A DNA stretch of 64,000 nucleotides, taken from NCBI RefSeq assembly GCF_013393385.1, contig NZ_AP023239.1, positions 744,001-808,000 on the forward strand, given 5' to 3'. The notes under the pieces are model-generated. The model did no database searches, was not told where the DNA came from, and was given only the letters and a program-made list of their open reading frames with translations. The position numbers were made by a program, and so were the translations under genes. The DNA comes from Paenibacillus sp. URB8-2 (GTDB lineage Bacteria; Bacillota; Bacilli; Paenibacillales; Paenibacillaceae). Shown here in pieces: positions 52,084 through 60,609 of this stretch. Position 1 is the stretch's first letter. Every line of letters starts with the position of its first letter.

Positions 52084-52113
52084 TTGACAACAGCAGGATG
52101 CAGGGGGTAAGAT
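52084..52113 (+). promoter_or_regulatory. Candidate promoter of the alpha/beta hydrolase gene
   Basis: -35 TTGACA (52084-52089), 18-base spacer, -10 TAAGAT (52108-52113). Just after the preceding terminator and about 95 bases before the gene. Confidence 0.4.
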
Positions 52114-52206
52114 GAGTATATATAATTCATACTAAATTAATCGGATTTATGTGAAATTGAATATACAATGAAGTTGGAATAAACAATGTACAGGGAGGAT
52201 TCTCGT

Positions 52207-53037
52207 ATGGAACGGGCTATCGTCATCAGACATAATCAAGAGGAGCTGACCGCCAGCATTCACTATCCGTCAAAGGTGCAGGGAGCGACCGGACGGTGTA
52301 AGGACCGGGTCCCGCTCGCCGTCATCTGCCACGGGTTCGTCGGCAGCCGTATCGGTGTGGATCGTCTGTTCGTCAAGGCCGCCCGCGAGCTGGCGAAGGA
52401 CGGCTATATGGTGATCCGCTTTGATTATATCGGCTGCGGTGAAAGCAGCGGCAGCTACGGCAGCGAAAGTCTGGAATCCATGATCGCGCAGACTCGGACT
52501 GTGCTTGATTACGGCCTGAGCTGCACCGATGTCGATCCGACTCGTGTGACGCTGATCGGGCACAGCCTGGGCGGAGCGGTAGCCCTGCTGACGGGAGTCC
52601 GCGACCGCCGGGTGAAGACTCTGGTGATGTGGTCGGCGGTCGGGTATCCTTTCAATGATATCGTCAAAATCGTCGGGCGCGAGGCTTACGACATGGCGGT
52701 GAAGACGGGCTCGGCGGATCATGCGGGTTATGCCTTCACCCCCGTATACTTCAATTCGCTGGCCGAATTTCAGCCTTTTCAGGAAGCCGACAAATTCAGC
52801 GGCGATGTGCTTCTGGTTCACGGTACCTCCGACGAAGTCATCCCGGTGGATTATGCCTTCCTGTATCAGAAGCTGTTCTGGAAACGTCCGGAAGGCCGCT
52901 GCGACAAAGAGATCATATTCCAGGCCAATCACACGTTCTCCTCGGGCGACGCGCAGTCCCAGGTCATCGGAGCAACGCGGGAGTGGATGAACCGGCAGGA
53001 GCAAATCCAGCAGGAATGGCAGAACTGGATGATATAG
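52207..53037 (+). CDS. Alpha/beta hydrolase
   Basis: A 276-residue serine hydrolase, probably a carboxylesterase or acyl hydrolase. The oxyanion segment is CHGFVGSRIG (41-50), the nucleophile S120 lies in LIGHSLGGAV, the acid is in VHGTSDEVIPV, and the histidine in FQANHTFSSGD. It resembles the BAAT/dienelactone-like small hydrolases (COG1073). No signal peptide, so cytosolic. The ATG at 52207 follows GGGAGG; the in-frame ATG at 52186 has no site. Substrate unknown. Confidence 0.85.
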   Translation: MERAIVIRHNQEELTASIHYPSKVQGATGRCKDRVPLAVICHGFVGSRIGVDRLFVKAARELAKDGYMVIRFDYIGCGESSGSYGSESLESMIAQTRTVLDYGLSCTDVDPTRVTLIGHSLGGAVALLTGVRDRRVKTLVMWSAVGYPFNDIVKIVGREAYDMAVKTGSADHAGYAFTPVYFNSLAEFQPFQEADKFSGDVLLVHGTSDEVIPVDYAFLYQKLFWKRPEGRCDKEIIFQANHTFSSGDAQSQVIGATREWMNRQEQIQQEWQNWMI

Positions 53038-53121
53038 GGCAGGGCGGTATGCTCGCAATAGCAGGCAAGAAGCGGTAAAATAAAGATGCAGACCACATAC
53101 TGGTTACGGAGGTAGGCATCG

Positions 53122-53898
53122 ATGAAAATACCGGCATTTTTTATCGCGCACGGTTCCCCGCTGCTCGCCCTCGAGGATAACGAATATACCCGCTTTCTGG
53201 AGCGGCTCGGCGCAGATTTACCCAGGCCCCGGGCTATTGTCGTCTTCTCGGCGCATTGGGACAGTCCGCATCAGCTGCTTACGGCCGACGAGCATTACGA
53301 AACGCAGCATGATTTCTACGGCTTTCCGGAAGATATGTACCGGCTGACTTATCCTGCTCCGGGAGATCCCGAGCTGAGCCTGCGGATTCGTGAGTTGTTC
53401 ACGAGCCATAACCTGCCCCACCAGCCCGTGTTGGGCAGGGGGCTTGATCATGGGGTCTGGGTAATTTTGAAGAAAATGTTCCCGCAGGCCGACATCCCGG
53501 TTGTCGCGCTGTCCGTCGATTCCCTGCGCTCCCCGAAGGAGCAGTATGAGATTGGGCGAATGCTTTCGCCTCTCAGAGAGGAAGGCGTGCTGTTCATCGG
53601 CAGCGGAGGTCTTGTCCATAATCTTCGGCTGCTTATCAACAGCGATCAGCCCGGAGAATGGGCGCTGAAATTCGACGCCTGGATTGCGGAAGCGCTGGAG
53701 TCCTGGAATCTTCAGGAGCTGTTCAATTACGACAAGAAGGCGCCTCACGCCAGGGAAGCGGTCCCGTCCTACGGCAAAGAGCATTTTGTCCCGCTATTCT
53801 ACGTTTTGGGAACGGCGGCCAAAGGCACGAAGGCGCAGCGGATGTTTCAGGCGTACCAATACGGAACACTTAGCCTGAACTGCTGGAAATTCGAATAA
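53122..53898 (+). CDS. DODA-type extradiol dioxygenase family protein (YgiD-like)
   Basis: A 258-residue enzyme of the class III extradiol dioxygenase fold. The metal-binding histidines are visible at H10 (FFIAHGSP) and H45 (VFSAHWDS), with further catalytic candidates H110 (RGLDHGVW) and H166 (GGLVHNL). Relatives such as E. coli YgiD open the ring of L-DOPA-like catechols using zinc or iron; the natural role is unclear. An acceptable GGAGGTAGG site precedes the ATG at 53122. Monocistronic; a terminator follows. Confidence 0.88.
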   Translation: MKIPAFFIAHGSPLLALEDNEYTRFLERLGADLPRPRAIVVFSAHWDSPHQLLTADEHYETQHDFYGFPEDMYRLTYPAPGDPELSLRIRELFTSHNLPHQPVLGRGLDHGVWVILKKMFPQADIPVVALSVDSLRSPKEQYEIGRMLSPLREEGVLFIGSGGLVHNLRLLINSDQPGEWALKFDAWIAEALESWNLQELFNYDKKAPHAREAVPSYGKEHFVPLFYVLGTAAKGTKAQRMFQAYQYGTLSLNCWKFE

Positions 53899-53934
53899 TA
53901 TAATAGATGATTGAAAGCTATGCTGAACAGTAAC

Positions 53935-53981
53935 CCGTAAGATGAACACTTGAAAAAGTGATTCTCTTACGGTTTTTTTTG
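53935..53981 (+). terminator. Rho-independent terminator after the dioxygenase gene
   Basis: CCGTAAGA / TCTTACGG outer stem with an inner CACTT-GAAA-AAGTG, followed by TTTTTTTT. Confidence 0.88.
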
Positions 53982-54053
53982 TTGCGGATTTTCAGAAGTG
54001 GTTCCGTCTCTATCCGGTTTATGGAATACTTTACCTCCACAGCTTTACAAAGC

Positions 54054-54082
54054 TTGAAGCCCCCGTTAATCCTCGGTAAACA
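54054..54082 (+). promoter_or_regulatory. Candidate promoter of the organophosphate operon
   Basis: -35 TTGAAG (54054-54059), 17-base spacer, -10 TAAACA (54077-54082). The operator at 54106 lies just downstream of the expected start, a roadblock position. Confidence 0.4.
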
Positions 54083-54104
54083 ATCTGACGTTAAAGTTGG
54101 TTTT

Positions 54105-54120
54105 GTGGGACCGATCCCAC
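54105..54120. promoter_or_regulatory. LacI-type operator 1
   Basis: GTGGGACCGATCCCAC, a near-perfect palindrome centred on CG, as LacI-family sites are. It fits TGNNANCGNTNNCA exactly and shares TGGGANCGNTCYCA with operator 2 at 57435. A LacI-family gene lies within the operon. Confidence 0.7.
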
Positions 54121-54144
54121 GTTATTTCATAAGAGGGGAGGCGT

Positions 54145-54612
54145 ATGATGCTGCTGAACGTGAGCGGACAGCTTGCTCCTATTGATACCAAGCATCATAT
54201 CACACATAAATTTCGGTTGGACAAGCCTGCTGCAGCCATCCAAATTCGGTTCGCCTACGAGCCCAAGCTACTGGAGGACGACGGACAGGCCATGGATTTA
54301 ATTATGCAATCTATCGACTCCTATATTGCTCCTGAGTATCAGAGCCCGGTCCGGGAAGGCTGGAAACGATTTTTGCCGCTCAAAAATCTCCTCACCCTGT
54401 CGATAGACGATCCTAACAGATATAGAGGCGCGTGTCACAGACATGATGCGGAACAAAGTCTTTTTCTGTCGGAACAGGAAGCGTCCGAGGGACTATTATC
54501 CGGGAAATTGGCTTTAGGAGAGTGGAGCGTTACGATCAGCGTTCACTCCGTCGTAACGGAACATTGCTCTTATGAATTGTCAATTTGGACGGAGGAGGCG
54601 GATACGGCATGA
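54145..54612 (+). CDS. Unknown protein at head of the PHP/GDPD/ABC operon
   Basis: 155 residues if the first ATG is used. GAGGGGAGG stands 4 bases before the first ATG (54145) and 7 before the second (54148). The sequence is strand-rich and opens LLNVSGQLAPIDTKHHITHK; later parts are FAYEPKLLEDDGQAMDLIMQ and LGEWSVTISVHSVVTEHCSY. It resembles a beta-sandwich domain that often accompanies CehA/McbA-type PHP proteins, but I cannot name a family. No signal peptide. It overlaps the PHP gene by 4 bases (ATGA), so the two are translationally coupled and may act as one unit, the first perhaps a substrate-binding subunit. Confidence 0.6.
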   Translation: MMLLNVSGQLAPIDTKHHITHKFRLDKPAAAIQIRFAYEPKLLEDDGQAMDLIMQSIDSYIAPEYQSPVREGWKRFLPLKNLLTLSIDDPNRYRGACHRHDAEQSLFLSEQEASEGLLSGKLALGEWSVTISVHSVVTEHCSYELSIWTEEADTA

Positions 54613-55631
54613 GATGGCTGGCTTCCGAACTTCATACACATACCTTTCACAGCGACGGCAGACAGTCACTGCTGGAACTGGCTTCAGGTGCGGCGAAGCT
54701 GGGCTTCGACTGCATCGCGCTTACCGATCATAATACGATGTCGGGGCTTGGAGACAGTGAGCTAATCGAGCGGGAAACGGGTGTCGTCATCATACCGGGC
54801 ATGGAGTGGACGACCTTCTACGGGCATATGGTAACGATCGGCCTGCAGGATTTTGTGGATTGGCGCAAGACGGGACAGTCTGAGATTCACGAAGGAATCT
54901 CCATGGTTCACGGGCGGGGCGGGCTTGCCGGAATGGCGCATCCTTTTCGGATCGGAAATCCCGTCTGTACCGGTTGTTACTGGGAATATGAAATCAAAGA
55001 TTGGAACGACCTTGATTACATCGAAGTGTGGTCGGGAACGTTCGCATCCGTCAAGCCCGAGAATCGGCGGGCCTTCGCTTTGTGGACGGACCGGCTGAAC
55101 GCCGGTATCCGCATCGCGGCTACATCCGGACGGGATTGGCATGAGCAGGCGAACACGGACGAGCCTCTCTCGGTCACTTATCTGGGACTGGACGACGAGC
55201 CGGGAACTATCTCGCAAAAAGCGGTTCGGGCGCTTGCGCAGGGGAGGGTCTCCGTAACGGTCGGTCCGCTGGTAACGATGGAGGCAGAGGCCGCCGGCGC
55301 ATTGTACAGTATCGGCGAATCGGTCTCCGTGCGAAATGAAGCAGACACAATTCAACTCCATGTGAAGCTCGACTTTTCCGTTAGACAGACGTTGTGGGAA
55401 CTGCCGAAACAGGATTTTACGTTAAAGATTATGGGTAATTCGGGCACACTCGCACAATGCGCCGCAGGTTCCGCCGATCAGCTCTACGGGTTCAGCATCC
55501 CGGCATACGGGTTGATCTGGGCGAGGGCCGAATTATGGGGAGTTGTAAAAGGCGTGCGAACGATGATCGCTTTTACGAATGCCACTTACTTTGATACCGT
55601 CTCTACTAAAATAAGGGGGATGAAAGAGTGA
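54609..55631 (+). CDS. CehA/McbA-like PHP-domain metallohydrolase
   Basis: A 340-residue cytosolic hydrolase. The PHP motifs are LHTHTFHSDG (H9, H11, D16), ALTDHN and GMAHPFRI, with a late SGRDWHE, giving the ligands of a multinuclear metal centre. PHP enzymes of this type hydrolyse phosphoester or related bonds; in CehA/McbA they cleave carbamates. The genes on either side favour a phosphoester substrate. A C-terminal ~100-residue segment is strand-rich. The ATG at 54609 overlaps the previous stop, and the 3' end overlaps the GDPD gene by 4 bases. Confidence 0.8.
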   Translation: MRWLASELHTHTFHSDGRQSLLELASGAAKLGFDCIALTDHNTMSGLGDSELIERETGVVIIPGMEWTTFYGHMVTIGLQDFVDWRKTGQSEIHEGISMVHGRGGLAGMAHPFRIGNPVCTGCYWEYEIKDWNDLDYIEVWSGTFASVKPENRRAFALWTDRLNAGIRIAATSGRDWHEQANTDEPLSVTYLGLDDEPGTISQKAVRALAQGRVSVTVGPLVTMEAEAAGALYSIGESVSVRNEADTIQLHVKLDFSVRQTLWELPKQDFTLKIMGNSGTLAQCAAGSADQLYGFSIPAYGLIWARAELWGVVKGVRTMIAFTNATYFDTVSTKIRGMKE

Positions 55632-56359
55632 ATGCTGTTCCGCTTGTTACCGCGCATACCGGATGTATGAATACGCCCGATAACTCTCTGCTCTCGATCG
55701 AGACGGGTCTTGCGAACGGTGCGGATATTATTGAAGACGACATTCGGGTTACCCGCGACGGCGTACCCGTGCTCAGCCATGATAATGAGGTCCGCCTCGC
55801 AGACGGCTCCGTGGGCAGCCTTTCCCAAATGACGATTTCGGAGCTGAATGAGAGTCTTTCCATTCCGATCGTCAAGCTGGAGCAGGCTTTGCATTTAGTG
55901 CGGTGTGCTGGGAAGACGATGAATCTCGACCTGAAGACGGATGACTGCCTTGAGCCGGTATCCGAGTTGGTTGAACAGCTTGGCATGATCGACCGCACAT
56001 TTCTATCGGGCTGCGAGGTAGACAGGGCCCGCAAAGCCAAGCATAGCAACTCTAGATTGCGTAAGCTTCTCAATGTGGATGCCAGCCTGTTTCTTGCCCG
56101 GAGCTATACTGAAGCCGTCTTGCAGACACTTCAAGATGCTGAAAGCGCCGGCTGCTTCGGAATTAACGTACCTTACCGTTTAGTCGAATCGTATCTGCTG
56201 GAGAAGGCGGCTGAATACGGGTTTCAAATCTACATCTGGACTGTTGATCGGGAAGAAGAGATGAGACTATACGCGGCTATGGGCGTGCATTCCATCACTA
56301 CAAGAAACGTTGCCGACCTCGTTCGGGTTAAAAAGGAAATGTTGGCGGAAGGAAGTTGA
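55628..56359 (+). CDS. Glycerophosphodiester phosphodiesterase-like protein
   Basis: A 243-residue TIM-barrel enzyme with no signal peptide. GDPD residues present are H10, E36-D38 (IIEDDI) and H51-D52 (VLSHDN), plus the NLDLKTDD strand. The usual HR of the first motif is HT (T11), and PENT is PDNS. This departs from the canonical GDPD signature and may change specificity, although the core acid and histidines remain. It should release a sn-glycerol-phosphate or similar from a phosphodiester. GTG start at 55628 overlapping the PHP gene. It overlaps or abuts the LacI gene. Confidence 0.75.
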   Translation: MNAVPLVTAHTGCMNTPDNSLLSIETGLANGADIIEDDIRVTRDGVPVLSHDNEVRLADGSVGSLSQMTISELNESLSIPIVKLEQALHLVRCAGKTMNLDLKTDDCLEPVSELVEQLGMIDRTFLSGCEVDRARKAKHSNSRLRKLLNVDASLFLARSYTEAVLQTLQDAESAGCFGINVPYRLVESYLLEKAAEYGFQIYIWTVDREEEMRLYAAMGVHSITTRNVADLVRVKKEMLAEGS

Positions 56360-56361
56360 CC

Positions 56362-57363
56362 GTGGGCTATAACATAAAAGAAATCGCCTCATTGGCAGGC
56401 GTCTCCAAATCGACTGTTTCCAGAGTGATCTCGGGCTCCGGCTACGCCAGTCAGGAAGCGCGCGAACGCGTAATGAAGGTGATCGAAACACTGCAATACA
56501 AGCCGAGCGCGGTGGCGAGAGCGATGGTGGCGCAGCGGACACACAATATCGGCGTTATCATTTTCCGGGAGCAGCAGCCAATCGTGTCCCATCCGCTGTA
56601 TGGAAAAATTGTTGACGCCATCCTGATGGCCGCCGGGGCAAAGGGCTATTCCGTGTTCCTTACCACCGACCATGAGATGTCGCTGCGTTCCACCGATTTT
56701 ATGCTGGAAAAGCGGGTTGACGGATTAATTCTGATCAGCCGGCTTCGTCAAAATGTCATTGATTACGTAAAATCATTCAATATTCCGTATTTGATGGTCA
56801 ACGGATCGACAGACGATCCGGAAGTCGTTCAGATCGTAAGCAAGGACGAAGAAGGAGGGGAGCGCGCCGCCTCTTACCTGTACCAGCTCGGGCATCGTCA
56901 AATCTTTGTAATCGCTGGTCCGCAGGAGCACAGAAGCCATAATTTACGACTGAAAGGTTTTTGCAGCAGTATGGAAAGATTGGGCAACAGCGGAGGACTG
57001 ACTGTAGTTTCCTCGCCGGAATCCAGCTTTGATATGGGCTACCGGGTCATGCTGGAGCATTGGGACTTTTTCATGCAGGGAGCCTATACGTCTTTATTCG
57101 CAACGAACGACATGCTAGCTCTCGGAGCAATGAAGCTTCTGGCCGAGAGATCGGTCCGGGTACCTGAGCAAATCGCAGTTATGGGCTTTGACGATATCGA
57201 TTTCGCTTCCATGTATTCTCCTTCGCTGACAACCGTGAGGGTGGAGAAGGATAAAATGGGACAGGATGCGATATGGATGCTGGACCGGTTGATCCGGAAG
57301 GAAGACGGCCTCCCCAAGCTGAACGAGTATGCGAGCGAACTGATTATTCGACAGTCTACCTAA
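56362..57363 (+). CDS. LacI-family transcriptional regulator
   Basis: A 333-residue repressor. The N-terminal helix-turn-helix is YNIKEIASLAGVSKSTVSRV followed by a hinge (YKPSAVARAM), and then a type-I periplasmic-binding-like effector domain (~60-333). The GTG at 56362 has GGAAGG 9 bases upstream; a TTG at 56356 is an alternative. Located inside the cluster, it is the likely ligand-responsive regulator. The two operators at 54105 and 57435 are its best candidate sites. The effector is probably the imported compound or its product. Confidence 0.88.
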   Translation: MGYNIKEIASLAGVSKSTVSRVISGSGYASQEARERVMKVIETLQYKPSAVARAMVAQRTHNIGVIIFREQQPIVSHPLYGKIVDAILMAAGAKGYSVFLTTDHEMSLRSTDFMLEKRVDGLILISRLRQNVIDYVKSFNIPYLMVNGSTDDPEVVQIVSKDEEGGERAASYLYQLGHRQIFVIAGPQEHRSHNLRLKGFCSSMERLGNSGGLTVVSSPESSFDMGYRVMLEHWDFFMQGAYTSLFATNDMLALGAMKLLAERSVRVPEQIAVMGFDDIDFASMYSPSLTTVRVEKDKMGQDAIWMLDRLIRKEDGLPKLNEYASELIIRQST

Positions 57364-57375
57364 TGCCGCGTATGC

Positions 57376-57404
57376 TTTACCGTTTATGTAATTTCGGATA
57401 ATAC
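57376..57404 (+). promoter_or_regulatory. Candidate internal promoter before the ABC genes
   Basis: -35 TTTACC (57376-57381), 17-base spacer, -10 TAATAC (57399-57404). It precedes operator 2, allowing separate expression of the importer genes. Confidence 0.35.
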
Positions 57405-57434
57405 TGCTCAAATACTAAGAAATTAAAATAAACA

Positions 57435-57448
57435 TGGGAACGGTCTCA
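57435..57448. promoter_or_regulatory. LacI-type operator 2
   Basis: TGGGAACGGTCTCA fits TGNNANCGNTNNCA and matches operator 1 in the pattern TGGGANCGNTCYCA. It lies 40 bases before the first permease gene. Confidence 0.65.
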
Positions 57449-57487
57449 CATTGAGACATTCATCCCGGAAAGGAGCTTTACAGGGAC

Positions 57488-58312
57488 ATGAGTTGGTACT
57501 TTAGAGCCATCGGTTTTCGGAAAATATTCGAGTTCCTGCTGCTTGTCGCTTTTGTCGTCTTCTTCGTCGGCCCGCTCTTGAATCTCGCCGTGCTTGCTTT
57601 CAGCAGCAAGTGGAATTATCCCGACCTGCTGCCGCGGCAGTGGTCCTTGCAGTGGTGGCGCTTCGTACTCCAGGAGGAGGATATCGCCAAATCCATCGGA
57701 CTTTCGTTTCTGATCGCCGCGTTAGTTACGGCATTGTCCATCGTCATTTGCATCCCGGCCGCTTATGCCTTTGCCCGAATCCGATTCCCGCTGAGCCGCT
57801 TCTTTCTGTTTTCCTTTCTGCTAACGCACGCTTTTCCAAAAATGGGGCTGTATGTCTCGATTGCCGTCCTTTTTTATAAACTGGGGCTAATGAATACGCT
57901 GCTCGGCGTAGTCCTGGTTCATATGATTAACGTTCTGATGTTTATGACCTGGATTCCGACGGCAGCCTTCCGAAATGTTCACACCGCCCAGGAAGAATCG
58001 GCGAGGGATGTGGGGGCAACGCCGTTCCGCGTATTCCGCAGTATTACGCTGCCGATGGCGATGCCGGGTATTCTGGTCGCTTCCATCTTCACTTTTCTGA
58101 ACTCTTTGGACGAAGCCCAGGGCACTTTCCTGGTCGGTATTCCCGATTTCAAGACGATGCCGATCGTCATGTACTCGATAATCGCCGATTTTCCCAGCAG
58201 CGCCGGCGCCGTATTCTCAATCATTCTTACCGCTCCGACCATTATTCTGCTGTTAGCCGCCCAGCGTTTTGTCAGCGCGGATATTATGGCCAGCGGTTTC
58301 CAAGTTAAATAA
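57488..58312 (+). CDS. ABC transporter permease, importer subunit A
   Basis: A 274-residue inner-membrane subunit with six hydrophobic segments. The EAA loop that docks the ATPase is EESARDVGATPFRVFRSITL, near residue 175. The Fe3+/polyamine/organophosphate-type (CUT1-like or PotB/PhnU-like) family is indicated. An AAAGGAG site precedes the ATG at 57488. It starts a second sub-operon (permease, ATPase, binding protein, permease) after operator 2. The order, with one permease before the ATPase and one after the binding protein, is unusual. Confidence 0.88.
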   Translation: MSWYFRAIGFRKIFEFLLLVAFVVFFVGPLLNLAVLAFSSKWNYPDLLPRQWSLQWWRFVLQEEDIAKSIGLSFLIAALVTALSIVICIPAAYAFARIRFPLSRFFLFSFLLTHAFPKMGLYVSIAVLFYKLGLMNTLLGVVLVHMINVLMFMTWIPTAAFRNVHTAQEESARDVGATPFRVFRSITLPMAMPGILVASIFTFLNSLDEAQGTFLVGIPDFKTMPIVMYSIIADFPSSAGAVFSIILTAPTIILLLAAQRFVSADIMASGFQVK

Positions 58313-58361
58313 CAGTCCCGGGACAATAACCGGATTAATATCCGGATCACGGAGGAATTAC

Positions 58362-59399
58362 ATGAGTACACAGCTTTCGATTCGCAATTTGACCAAACGT
58401 TACAAGACGGGTGAGGGCGTAACCGATATTTCGCTCGACGTTAAAAAAGGTGAATTGGTCACCCTGTTAGGCCCTTCCGGCTGTGGCAAAACAACAGTGC
58501 TGAGAAGCATCGGCGGCTTTCTTGAGCCCGATTCGGGCGAAATTATGATTGCAAGCCGGAATGTGGTCAAGCTCCCCCCGGAGAAACGGCCAACCTCGAT
58601 GGTCTTTCAGGGATACAATCTGTGGCCGCATATGTCCATCTACGAAAATCTCGCATTCGGGCTCAAAATTCGCAAGACGCCCAAAGCGGAAATCAAGAGC
58701 GCCGTTGAGGATGCGCTTCGGCTTGTGCGGCTGCCCGGCGTGGAGAAGAAGTTCCCCAGCCAGCTTTCGGGCGGACAGCAGCAGCGAATCGCCGTCGCCA
58801 GATCCTTACTGCTGAAGCCCGAGGTATTGCTGCTGGACGAGCCTTTCTCTGCGCTGGATGCCAAGCTTCGTCATGAGATGAGGGAAGAGCTGCGCGAGAT
58901 TCAGACGGAGACCGGCCTGACGATGGTATTCGTCACTCATGACCAGAAGGAAGCCCTGTCTCTATCCGACCGGATCGTCGTGATGAATCAGGGGAATATC
59001 GAGCAGATCGCGGCGCCTCAGGATATATACGATTCGCCGGATACGCTGTTTGTCGCTCAGTTTATCGGCAAAATGAACTTTTTGGAGGGGGTGGTGGAAG
59101 AGGACAAGCTGCGAATAGGAGGTTTGGTCTTTCCGAATACGAAACGTCTTGCGGGGTCAATCGTCATCGCCGTCAGGCCGGAAGATGTCATGATAGGTCT
59201 GGATTCCGGAGACGGAGACGGCTTGAATGGAACAATCAAACAAATGATGGTGCTCGGCCATTATGCCGAGGTGTCGGTTGAACTTGACGGGCACGGCACC
59301 ATTCGGGCGTTTCAGCCGAGAGATAAGGTGAAGGAACTTTCGATGGGTCAACATGTGACCGTCGCTTTTGCCAAAGTGATCGCATATCCGAACAAGTAA
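58362..59399 (+). CDS. ABC transporter ATP-binding protein
   Basis: A 345-residue ATPase. Walker A is GPSGCGKTT, the signature is LSGGQQQRIAVAR, Walker B is VLLLDEPFSALD, and a C-terminal TOBE-like domain (~240-345) follows. This is the MalK/PotA/FbpC-type subunit of importers. Start at the ATG at 58362 with GGAGG upstream; the open frame back to 58269 is inside the permease gene. It powers the importer encoded by its neighbours. Confidence 0.93.
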   Translation: MSTQLSIRNLTKRYKTGEGVTDISLDVKKGELVTLLGPSGCGKTTVLRSIGGFLEPDSGEIMIASRNVVKLPPEKRPTSMVFQGYNLWPHMSIYENLAFGLKIRKTPKAEIKSAVEDALRLVRLPGVEKKFPSQLSGGQQQRIAVARSLLLKPEVLLLDEPFSALDAKLRHEMREELREIQTETGLTMVFVTHDQKEALSLSDRIVVMNQGNIEQIAAPQDIYDSPDTLFVAQFIGKMNFLEGVVEEDKLRIGGLVFPNTKRLAGSIVIAVRPEDVMIGLDSGDGDGLNGTIKQMMVLGHYAEVSVELDGHGTIRAFQPRDKVKELSMGQHVTVAFAKVIAYPNK

Positions 59400-59424
59400 G
59401 GACAAACAAGGGAGGAAATTTTAC

Positions 59425-60609
59425 ATGTTTCGTATGAAAAAACGTTTCACTATGCTGTCGGCGCTGGCATTGTCGTTCGCGGTTCTGGCAGGCTGCGGCA
59501 GTGCGGCGAATAACAATTCAGCGAGCTCCGCCGCAAATTCCAATTCCACAGCAGCAAGCAATTCCGCCTCTTCCGCACCGGTAGAAATTCAATTTTATTT
59601 TACAGGTTCCCAGAACGTAAAAACCCTGTGGGATGAACTCACGCCCATGTTCGAGGAAAAAAATCCGGACGTTAAGGTGAAGCTCGTGTACATTCCCTCC
59701 GGTACCGGCGCCCAACCGACCTATGACCGTATTTTGGCCGCCAAGCAAGCAGGCAAGGGATCGGGCGATATTGACCTCTATGAAGACGGTCTGCCTTTCG
59801 TCACCAGAGGCCAGGATGATGATCTCTGGGATACACTGAGCACAAGCTCCGTTCCAAATCTCGCAAAAGTAAACTCAAAAACGATGGAAGATGTTGCGAA
59901 CCTAGCGGTGCCTTACCGCTCATCAGCCGTCGTACTTGCTTATAACAGTGAGAAGGTGACTGCGCCTCCGACCACGCTGGACGAGGTATTTGACTGGATT
60001 AAGAAGAATCCCGAGCGCTTTGCTTATAACGACCCTTCCACCGGGGGCTCCGGCAGTTCCTTCGTAACGACGACCCTTTATAAAGATCTGCCTGAAGATG
60101 CGATTCATAGCGACGATCCGGCCATTGAGAAGGATTGGGCCAAAGGCTTTACGACGCTGAAGGAACTCGGCCCTTACCTGTACGGAAAAGGCATTTACCC
60201 GAAAAAGAATCAAGGCACGCTTGATCTGCTGACGAGCGGAGAGGTGGACATGATCCCCGCCTGGTCCGACATGGTGCTTGAACAGCTGGATAAAGGCCAA
60301 CTGCCGACAACGACCAAAATGCAGCAAATTACACCGGGCTTCAATGGCGGACCGACCTATCTGATGGTGCCGAAGCTGTCCGAGAAGAAAGAAGCGGTCT
60401 ATAAATTCCTGGACTTTGTTCTGTCGCCCGAGGCGCAGGCTGTCATGGTGAAGACGATGCACGGCTTCCCGGGAATCGAGCTGACGAGCATGCCGCAGGA
60501 TATTCAGGATTCTTTTAAAGGCGTTTCGGAAGGCTTCCGTAATTTCAACGTCGGCGAGCTCAGTAAAGAGATCAACAAACGCTGGCAGAGCGACGTGGCA
60601 GCCCAATGA
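59425..60609 (+). CDS. ABC transporter substrate-binding lipoprotein
   Basis: A 394-residue lipoprotein with signal peptide and lipobox LAGC (cysteine ~24), then an Asn/Ser-rich linker. The mature part, from VEIQFYFTGSQNV, is a type-II periplasmic binding protein of the Fe3+/polyamine/2-aminoethylphosphonate group (LPFVTRGQDDDLWDTLS, PYRSSAVVLAYNSEK). It should capture the imported solute outside the membrane. GGGAGGAAAT precedes the ATG at 59425. The family has many possible ligands, and the neighbouring GDPD and PHP genes favour an organophosphate. Confidence 0.9.
   Translation: MFRMKKRFTMLSALALSFAVLAGCGSAANNNSASSAANSNSTAASNSASSAPVEIQFYFTGSQNVKTLWDELTPMFEEKNPDVKVKLVYIPSGTGAQPTYDRILAAKQAGKGSGDIDLYEDGLPFVTRGQDDDLWDTLSTSSVPNLAKVNSKTMEDVANLAVPYRSSAVVLAYNSEKVTAPPTTLDEVFDWIKKNPERFAYNDPSTGGSGSSFVTTTLYKDLPEDAIHSDDPAIEKDWAKGFTTLKELGPYLYGKGIYPKKNQGTLDLLTSGEVDMIPAWSDMVLEQLDKGQLPTTTKMQQITPGFNGGPTYLMVPKLSEKKEAVYKFLDFVLSPEAQAVMVKTMHGFPGIELTSMPQDIQDSFKGVSEGFRNFNVGELSKEINKRWQSDVAAQ

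Noticed and set aside
57435..57448. CcpA cre site
   Set aside because: The site lacks the A/T required at the third position of the CcpA consensus, while it matches the upstream site at 54105 closely. A dedicated LacI regulator in the operon explains it better, though CcpA binding is not excluded.
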